Shown piece by piece: positions 7,987 through 15,256 of a DNA stretch of 15,256 nt; the stretch's first letter is position 1, and every line of letters begins with the position of its first letter. The position numbers and the translations under genes are program-made. The stretch spans positions 1-15,256 of the forward strand of contig DASUDI010000028.1 in NCBI GenBank assembly GCA_036275695.1. The letters run 5' to 3'. The notes below the pieces were generated by a model. It was not told the origin of the DNA. It saw only the letters and a program-made list of their open reading frames with translations, and searched no databases. The stretch is from Damh-18 sp036275695 (GTDB lineage: Bacteria; Patescibacteriota; Minisyncoccia; Phycocordibacterales; UBA918).

Positions 7987-9091
7987 ACTCTTTGGCGGTA
8001 TACTGACGCCTCGTGTACCGCCCCATGGCAATAACCATACCAACACCAAGAAACTCAGTGAGAAGATGTGATCCGCCATATGACAAAAATGGTACCGTCG
8101 TTCCCGTAACAGGCAATAATCCGATATTCATACCAATGTGTATGAGAAAGTGACTTATAAAAAGTATAGAGACTCCTACCGCAAATAGTCGCTCGAAATT
8201 AGTCGCCCCACGGAGGGCGTGGGTAAGGAGTCGGAAAATTACAACTCCAAAGAGTGAGAAAAGCATTATCACACCCACGAGACCCCACTCTTCCGCGAAG
8301 GCGGCAAAAATAAAATCGGTCTCATATTCTGGAAGAAATTCTAGTTTCGACTGAGTACCGTATCCAACTCCCTTTCCCCATATCTGCCCTGAACCAACCG
8401 CTATCGTTGATTGATACGCGTTGTATCCTGTATCTTGAATATCAGCAAGAGGATGCAGAAACGTCATAATGCGGTCTTTTTGGTACTGCATAAATACAAA
8501 TTGCCACATGAGTACAAATGAAATAACCCCGAGTCCAAACACAATCGCGAGATGTCTGAACTTAATCCCCGCAACGAGTACCATGCCAAACCATACAGAA
8601 AAAAGAATAATCGCGGAACCAAAATCTGGCTGAATGAGCACTAATCCAAAAATACCAAGTGCATATACTCCCGATACAAAAATATGTCTAAAATCACCGA
8701 TAAGTTCGTGGCGCTTTGAAAAATATTTCGCCATCACAATGATAAGGACCAATTTTGCGGGGTCCGCGGGCTGCAATGAAAATAGTCCAAGATTGAAACG
8801 ACTCTGCGCTCCCTTAACCGTATCACCCACAAACAATACGAGTACCAATGCCACGATAGTCAGAAGATATAGGTAGAATGTCGTATTACCTAGACGCAAA
8901 AAACGATAGTCAGGAATGATAGATAAGAACAACCCGCCGAGCGCAAGTGTAATCCACCATATCTGTCGCTCAAAATAGAAGTTGTCACCATCAAATGTAT
9001 ACATGGTTACCAATCCAAGGAGGGTAAGTAAGAAAACAGCTGAAATAAGCCACCAATCAATGCTTTTGAATATGGTCTGAATAAACCGCAT
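7976..9091 (-). CDS. rodA: RodA/FtsW/SpoVE-family peptidoglycan glycosyltransferase
   Basis: A SEDS-family membrane enzyme that polymerises lipid II into peptidoglycan strands, normally with a class B penicillin-binding protein for wall elongation. The 371-residue form has about ten membrane helices. It contains GAQSRFNLG, QPADPAKL (usually QPSE..K, so the conserved Glu is Asp here), IQPDFGSA, DTGYNAYQS, the extracellular signature EFLPEYETDFIFAAFAEEWG (251-270) with the essential Asp259, and VTGTTVPFLSYGG near the end. The SEDS assignment is firm; RodA rather than FtsW is judged from general likeness. The ATG at 9091 is chosen over 9163. The longer form would translate through a terminator hairpin and add 24 non-conserved residues, whereas 9091 lies 6 bases after a good promoter. 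The gene ends in TGA. Confidence 0.93.
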   Translation of the reverse strand: MRFIQTIFKSIDWWLISAVFLLTLLGLVTMYTFDGDNFYFERQIWWITLALGGLFLSIIPDYRFLRLGNTTFYLYLLTIVALVLVLFVGDTVKGAQSRFNLGLFSLQPADPAKLVLIIVMAKYFSKRHELIGDFRHIFVSGVYALGIFGLVLIQPDFGSAIILFSVWFGMVLVAGIKFRHLAIVFGLGVISFVLMWQFVFMQYQKDRIMTFLHPLADIQDTGYNAYQSTIAVGSGQIWGKGVGYGTQSKLEFLPEYETDFIFAAFAEEWGLVGVIMLFSLFGVVIFRLLTHALRGATNFERLFAVGVSILFISHFLIHIGMNIGLLPVTGTTVPFLSYGGSHLLTEFLGVGMVIAMGRYTRRQYTAKEFID

Positions 9092-9097
9092 GCGTGT

Positions 9098-9126
9098 ATT
9101 ATGCGGGAGATGCCGTAAGATGTCCA
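9098..9126 (-). promoter_or_regulatory. Promoter of rodA (leaderless type)
   Basis: On the minus strand TGGACA (9126-9121, 5 of 6 to TTGACA), a 17-base spacer and CATAAT (9103-9098, 5 of 6) are followed by 6 bases and the ATG at 9091. This is the best sigma-70-type promoter in the window. Its -35 box touches the last base of the upstream terminator stem. Confidence 0.75.
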
Positions 9127-9160
9127 AAAGAAGTGGCGACCCGCGGTCGCCACTTCTTTT
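9126..9160. terminator. Rho-independent terminator after the VWA gene
   Basis: A perfect 16-base-pair inverted repeat (9126-9141 with 9145-9160) has a 3-base loop. The G+C-rich core AAGTGGCGACC is flanked by AAAAG on one side and CTTTT on the other, so it could stop transcription in both directions. On the minus strand it lies 13 bases after the TAG of the VWA gene and separates that gene from rodA. Confidence 0.88.
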
Positions 9161-9172
9161 CACACCCTTCTA

Positions 9173-10543
9173 CTACGGCCACACGGGGAAATTTGATTTT
9201 ACCTTTGGTATCACCTCAATGACCGAAGCGCCATCTTCACATATTGCCTCACTAATACGCGCATACATACTATCCACATCCTTACTCGATGGTGCTTTGT
9301 AGTAATACTGCGGTCCGCTCGCAATATCACGAAGAAATGTATCGTTTACCCCCGCCCCAAGACCAATGGTAAATACTTCCACGCCACTGTCTTTTAATTT
9401 CTGCGCGCTGGTTTTTGCAAATTGTTCAGGATCATCCCCACCTGACGTCGCGAGTCCGTCACTCAATATCACCACCACCTTGCGCGCGTTTTCATTATGG
9501 CGAGACGAATTAATTTCATCATGCGCGCGCATGATTGCCTCACCGGTATTCGTACTTCCTCGTTCTTCATCTGGGCTTATAGTAAGTTTTGATATAACAC
9601 GTGCGACATCATCTCTCTGGTTTGTTAGTTGTGTCATCAACTCTCCACGTGTTGCGAACGTTACAAGACCAACTGAGTCATGTTGAAGTAATCGTCTCAC
9701 AAAGGCTTCCGCCGCGACAAGTACCGAATGAATGGGCTCCGAGGGATTACCGCCGTCATTATTCATGCTTCCTGAAAGGTCTATGGCAAGCACCACATCT
9801 GAGGGAACTTCGCAACTTCGCAACGTCTTGGCAATTGGTTCGGGCCACGTAAACGTCACATCCTGAGTAGAGCGTCCTGAAAAATACTGCACGATGGTAC
9901 GTGAGGCGGTCAGTGGCTTTTTCTTAGAATCAAAAATTGTTGCCACAATCTCCACGTCACGCGCTTCTTCGAGCGCAACGTTTTCAACTTGCGCCATGAG
10001 GCGCGGGGTTTTATCCGCACTCACGAGTTCGCGCTTAATGAGACTGAATTGGTCGGTACCCATACTTCCCGGAAGCCATACGGTATCATCGGCAAAAGCA
10101 AGCTCGGTACGTGTTGGAACTCTGTCGCCTGTCATAACACGTCCCTCAAAAAGTGGGTAGGTGCCATCAATGGGCATTGCAGTCTTTCCCTCTCGTTCCA
10201 CAATGAGCCCTTTCCCATCATAGAGTCTAAATGTATACGTGAGCTCTGGGGTGCCCGCTATAATATTGGGGTTCTCCACGTATGCCACCACATTGTACTG
10301 TCCCTCGACAATTTTAAACGATTCCGCCCAAACTACCCGCAACGGCTCTACGTCAAACGCGCATATACGCGCGCACGAGCCACCACAATCAACGCCGCGC
10401 TCATCAGTGTTTTGTATACCGTCAAAACAGGTAGGGGCGACATAGCCGTACTTCATATAGATTCCAGACACAACCAAGCCACACAAAACTATGTATACGG
10501 TACCATACTGCAACCTTCTCCAAAATGCCCACCAACGAATCAT
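9173..10543 (-). CDS. Membrane-anchored von Willebrand factor A domain protein with Cys-rich module
   Basis: A 456-residue protein probably displayed on the outer face of the cell membrane. A basic start (MIRWWAFWRR) and one membrane helix at about 13-31 form an uncleaved anchor. A compact module with Cys39, Cys53, Cys57 and Cys61 follows, ending in the pattern DCGGSCxxxC and likely held by disulfides. Two beta-sandwich-like segments (about 66-155 and 180-235, the second resembling FxLYD-type domains) precede a VWA domain from about 249 to 435. The metal-binding MIDAS site is intact: DLSGS (255-259), a Thr in STNTG (330-334) and Asp362 in SDG. VWA domains usually bind protein partners; the ligand here is unknown. 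It has its own extended -10 box 7 bases before the ATG and its own terminator, so it is likely expressed alone. Confidence 0.88.
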   Translation of the reverse strand: MIRWWAFWRRLQYGTVYIVLCGLVVSGIYMKYGYVAPTCFDGIQNTDERGVDCGGSCARICAFDVEPLRVVWAESFKIVEGQYNVVAYVENPNIIAGTPELTYTFRLYDGKGLIVEREGKTAMPIDGTYPLFEGRVMTGDRVPTRTELAFADDTVWLPGSMGTDQFSLIKRELVSADKTPRLMAQVENVALEEARDVEIVATIFDSKKKPLTASRTIVQYFSGRSTQDVTFTWPEPIAKTLRSCEVPSDVVLAIDLSGSMNNDGGNPSEPIHSVLVAAEAFVRRLLQHDSVGLVTFATRGELMTQLTNQRDDVARVISKLTISPDEERGSTNTGEAIMRAHDEINSSRHNENARKVVVILSDGLATSGGDDPEQFAKTSAQKLKDSGVEVFTIGLGAGVNDTFLRDIASGPQYYYKAPSSKDVDSMYARISEAICEDGASVIEVIPKVKSNFPVWP

Positions 10544-10550
10544 ATATCAG

Positions 10551-10559
10551 ATTGTATCA
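10551..10559 (-). promoter_or_regulatory. Extended -10 box for the VWA gene
   Basis: On the minus strand TGATACAAT (TGn plus TACAAT, 5 of 6 to TATAAT) ends 7 bases before the ATG at 10543. No good -35 box is seen, which is common for extended -10 promoters. The mRNA would be leaderless or nearly so. Confidence 0.55.
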
Positions 10560-10593
10560 GAGAATGCGTACAATCTACACGCGTATCATGGGA

Positions 10594-11898
10594 TTATGAT
10601 GCAAGATACACGCGTATTGCCTCACGAAGTCGTATCATAGTATCTCTGAAAACATCCACATCTTGCTCTAAGAGAGTCGCGCGGAAACCAAAACAACTTG
10701 CGTTAAATCCCGTAGTGAGGGGGACCACACAGATGCCCGTCGCACCTAAAAGATAATAGGTAAAACGTTTATCAAGCGCCGAGGTCTCTTTGGTGAGTTC
10801 ATCGATAAGTGCTGAAACCTCGGGATGGGTGAGCGGAAGTGTTTGCGTAGCATTGAGTGCCGCATCATCAAAAACAACGGTGAAATAGAATGCTCCTTGG
10901 GGCATATGCATGGTTATGGAAGGTACATCACGCAATATCTCATACGCAATTTCTGATTTATGTTTATACATTTCGGTACGCGTTCGTAACTCTGGATAGT
11001 ACCGCGCGTCACTCATGACATCTGGTAATACCGCTTGAGGAAGTGTCGTTGAACACACTTCGAGCATTTTTGCATCAATGATTGATTGCGCGTACGCATC
11101 AAACATACTGTCACGTCCTCGATTGTAAAATTCAATCCATCCACATCGAGCGCCCGGCCACGGAAATTCTTTCGAAATACCACGCATCGCAATAGCAGGA
11201 ACGTCCTCAATAACTTGCGCTAATTTCACATAGGGAACATCGGGATAGACCAGATTTGAATATATCTCATCTGAGATGATGAATAATTCGTACTTTTTTG
11301 CGAGTGCGACAATTTTTTTAAGTGTATCAGGTGCGTAGACAAAACCAGTAGGGTTGTCTGGATTAACGATAAGTATACCCGCAATCCATGGATTATCTCG
11401 AATCTTTTGCTCCATATCATCGAGATCAGGCTGCCACCCATTTTTTGGATTGAGTGCGTATGTTATATGTTCACGACCCGCATGTGCTGCCTCAGCAGAC
11501 GCGTGTGTGGGGTAGGCTGGGTTTGGACCTATCACCCGCACATCGGTATGGAGATTTTTATACAATTTTGAAATCGCATCACCAAGTCCATTAAAAAAGA
11601 GAATATCTTCGGGAGTTATGCGGATGCCACCTTCTTTATTTCGCTCATTCGCAATGTAGGTGCGTGTACTCAAAAGTCCCTTTGTGGGAGAGTACGCATA
11701 CACGCTATTATGAGTAACAGCTTGTGCAACATACTCTTTAATCCATGTAGGAACACGTTCACCTTTGGCAATGGGGTCACCGATATTTTCCCACACAATC
11801 GGAATACCACAATCTCTAACCTTTTCCGCTATCTCAACAATTTTGCGGATTTCATATTTTAGATTTCCCGCCCCTATATCGATAATGTTTGTGCGCAT
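10594..11898 (-). CDS. PLP-dependent class I/II aminotransferase
   Basis: A cytoplasmic fold-type I aminotransferase of 434 residues, probably acting on an amino acid such as alanine, aspartate or an aromatic; the substrate cannot be assigned. Visible PLP-site pieces (counted from the ATG at 11898) are NPDNPTGFVY with Asn182, ISDEIYSNLVYP with Asp210, GISKEFPWPGARCGW with the Schiff-base Lys243, and FGFRAT with the carboxylate-binding Arg406. VYAYSPTKGLLSTR and FFNGLGDAISKLY are the usual substrate- and phosphate-side segments. The ATG at 11898 is chosen over 11934, since the extra 12 residues (MRCTMMGYYCSY) are not family-like. It lies between the rRNA terminator and the VWA gene and looks independently transcribed. 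A weak -10 box, TATTGT, ends 6 bases before the start. Confidence 0.93.
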   Translation of the reverse strand: MRTNIIDIGAGNLKYEIRKIVEIAEKVRDCGIPIVWENIGDPIAKGERVPTWIKEYVAQAVTHNSVYAYSPTKGLLSTRTYIANERNKEGGIRITPEDILFFNGLGDAISKLYKNLHTDVRVIGPNPAYPTHASAEAAHAGREHITYALNPKNGWQPDLDDMEQKIRDNPWIAGILIVNPDNPTGFVYAPDTLKKIVALAKKYELFIISDEIYSNLVYPDVPYVKLAQVIEDVPAIAMRGISKEFPWPGARCGWIEFYNRGRDSMFDAYAQSIIDAKMLEVCSTTLPQAVLPDVMSDARYYPELRTRTEMYKHKSEIAYEILRDVPSITMHMPQGAFYFTVVFDDAALNATQTLPLTHPEVSALIDELTKETSALDKRFTYYLLGATGICVVPLTTGFNASCFGFRATLLEQDVDVFRDTMIRLREAIRVYLAS

Positions 11899-11904
11899 AT
11901 AACT

Positions 11905-11910
11905 ACAATA
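11905..11910 (-). promoter_or_regulatory. Possible -10 box for the aminotransferase gene
   Basis: TATTGT on the minus strand (4 of 6 to consensus) ends 6 bases before the ATG at 11898, the same spacing as at rodA and the two glycan genes. No matching -35 box is seen, so the call rests on spacing and position after the rRNA terminator. Confidence 0.35.
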
Positions 11911-11954
11911 GTACCCCATCATAGTACATCTCATAACAAATACAACTGCCTTTC

Positions 11955-11988
11955 ATACAAAAAAACACCGTACGGTGTTTTTTTGTAT
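11955..11988. terminator. Rho-independent terminator of the rRNA operon
   Basis: A perfect 34-base palindrome. Its core ACACCGTACGGTGT is flanked by seven A residues on one side and seven T residues on the other, so it can act in both directions. It lies 9 bases beyond the 5S gene on the minus strand and isolates the rRNA operon from the aminotransferase gene. Confidence 0.92.
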
Positions 11989-11997
11989 CGAATACTG

Positions 11998-12110
11998 TGA
12001 GTTGGCGCCGACCTACTCTCCCCCCAAAGGAGTACCATCGGTGCTAAGGAGCTTAACTTCCGTGTTCGGAATGAGAACGGGTGGACCCTCCTCGCCAAAG
12101 CACCAACTCA
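11998..12110 (-). rRNA. rrf: 5S ribosomal RNA
   Basis: A sequence of about 113 bases with the conserved 5S core CCGAACACGGAAGTTAAGC and the 3' segment GGGAGAGTAGGTCGGCGCC. The ends pair as TGAGTTGG with CCAACTCA. The pairing continues outward for about 7 more bases on each side with one G-U (out to about 11991 and 12117), which would make a precursor stem for trimming. The exact mature ends are not visible from sequence. It is the last gene of the rRNA operon on this strand. Confidence 0.93.
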
Positions 12111-12152
12111 CAATATTTGATACGGTACATATTAAAAAGCACATAATGCCTC

Positions 12153-12176
12153 TATTACGTACTGTAATATAGAGCC
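12153..12176. repeat. Inverted repeat, arm on the 5S side of the tRNA
   Basis: Read on the minus strand, this arm (GGCTCTATATTACAGTACG and five more bases) matches the plus-strand sequence at 12288-12309 at 21 of 22 positions, with one 2-base indel. In the rRNA precursor the two arms can pair around the tRNA. The arm can also fold on itself (ATATTAC/GTAATA). Next to it, 12173-12191 forms a 7-base-pair hairpin (GCCATC/GATGGC core) directly after the tRNA 3' end. Confidence 0.75.
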
Positions 12177-12191
12177 ATCGCAATGATGGCT

Positions 12192-12265
12192 TCGGGGCGA
12201 CTGGATTCGAACCAATGACCTCCTGTCACATGCACAGGTGCTCTACCAGACTGAGCTACGCCCCG
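12192..12265 (-). tRNA. tRNA, isotype undetermined (atypical anticodon loop)
   Basis: A 74-base cloverleaf lies between 23S and 5S. The acceptor arm is CGGGGCG/CGCCCCG with A73, the D arm GCTC-AGTCTGGTA-GAGC, the anticodon stem CCTGT/ACAGG, the variable loop AGGTC, and the T arm ATTGG-TTCGAAT-CCAGT. All stems are complete, so the fold is convincing. The anticodon loop reads GCATGTG, which puts C at position 33 and ATG at 34-36, formally a His anticodon with unmodified A34. There is no G(-1) or C73, so it does not look like tRNA-His. The C1-G72 pair and A73 recall tRNA-Pro, but the anticodon does not. CCA is not encoded. It is either a functional tRNA with a very unusual loop or a degenerate spacer tRNA. 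Confidence 0.8.
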
Positions 12266-12289
12266 TAACTACATTTGGCGTAGTTACGG
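12263..12289 (-). other. Hairpin overlapping the tRNA 5' end
   Basis: CCGTAACTAC and GTAGTTACGG form a perfect 10-base-pair stem with a 7-base loop in the tRNA leader. The stem includes the first three bases of the tRNA, so it would compete with acceptor-stem folding or mark a processing site in the rRNA precursor. Confidence 0.7.
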
Positions 12290-12309
12290 CTATATTACAA
12301 TACGTAATA
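12288..12309. repeat. Inverted repeat, arm on the 23S side of the tRNA
   Basis: This arm (GGCTATATTACAATACG and five more bases) is the partner of 12153-12176. It also has self-complementary ends (ATATTAC/GTAATA). The rest of the spacer up to the 23S 3' end (12310-12437) holds only short AT-rich imperfect hairpins and no gene. Confidence 0.75.
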
Positions 12310-12437
12310 ACATATTCATTTCTATCAATCGCATATTCTTGTGGTAAACACATATCTGAAACTCAAAATATTGTTGTGTACAACATTCACCATAGTAACG
12401 CAGACATGTACGCGTAACGTAATCATGTACAGCATTC

Positions 12438-15256
<2,819 letters not shown>

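Noticed and set aside
9092..9163. Longer N-terminus for rodA starting at 9163
   Set aside because: These 24 codons are made of the terminator hairpin plus the promoter spacer and match nothing expected in SEDS proteins.
9989..10756. A 255-codon plus-strand open frame
   Set aside because: It runs antisense across the VWA gene and the end of the aminotransferase gene, is rich in His, Arg, Thr and Cys without domain character, and the opposite frames have clear conserved motifs.
1..12000. Alternative genetic code with TGA as glycine (Gracilibacteria/Absconditabacteria)
   Set aside because: rodA ends properly at a TGA after the family's usual C-terminus, and no gene needs TGA read-through to keep its motifs.

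Overview
The window looks like chromosome of a Candidate Phyla Radiation (Patescibacteria, Parcubacteria-like) bacterium, roughly 45% G+C with short intergenic gaps. This is inferred from gene content and style: an rRNA-linked cluster of compact housekeeping genes, a UPF0200-type P-loop kinase more usual in archaea, a short SecF, and almost no Shine-Dalgarno sequences. TAA, TAG and TGA all end genes here, so the code is the ordinary bacterial one, not the TGA-glycine code of Gracilibacteria. No 16S sequence is present to fix the taxon.

Layout: nearly everything is on the minus strand. Reading along the minus strand from the right edge, there is a 23S rRNA gene (its 5' end runs off the window), a tRNA-like gene, and a 5S rRNA gene closed by a strong palindromic terminator. 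Then come a PLP-dependent aminotransferase, a membrane-anchored von Willebrand A protein with its own terminator, and a RodA/FtsW-type cell-wall polymerase. The only plus-strand protein gene, a GT4 glycosyltransferase (6829-7986), converges on rodA with an 11-base overlap. It diverges from a polyprenyl-phosphate sugar-1-phosphate transferase across an 80-base double promoter. After that, still on the minus strand, come an NAD-dependent sugar epimerase, folD, secD, secF, a P-loop kinase, and an unrecognised protein cut by the left edge.

How the genes fit together: the epimerase, the initiating sugar-phosphate transferase and the GT4 enzyme form a small surface-glycan set beside rodA. SecD and SecF drive protein export and are translated as a pair. 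FolD serves one-carbon metabolism. The kinase starts one base after the secF stop and is probably co-translated with it.

The most unusual signals are in RNA and gene expression. A 94-base, stem-closed insertion lies in the 5' domain of the 23S rRNA. The rRNA-operon tRNA has an intact body but an anticodon loop that breaks the U33 rule and reads AUG at positions 34-36, and it sits between mutually complementary repeats. Several genes share a -10 box ending 6 or 7 bases before the start codon, which implies leaderless mRNAs and also settles several start sites.
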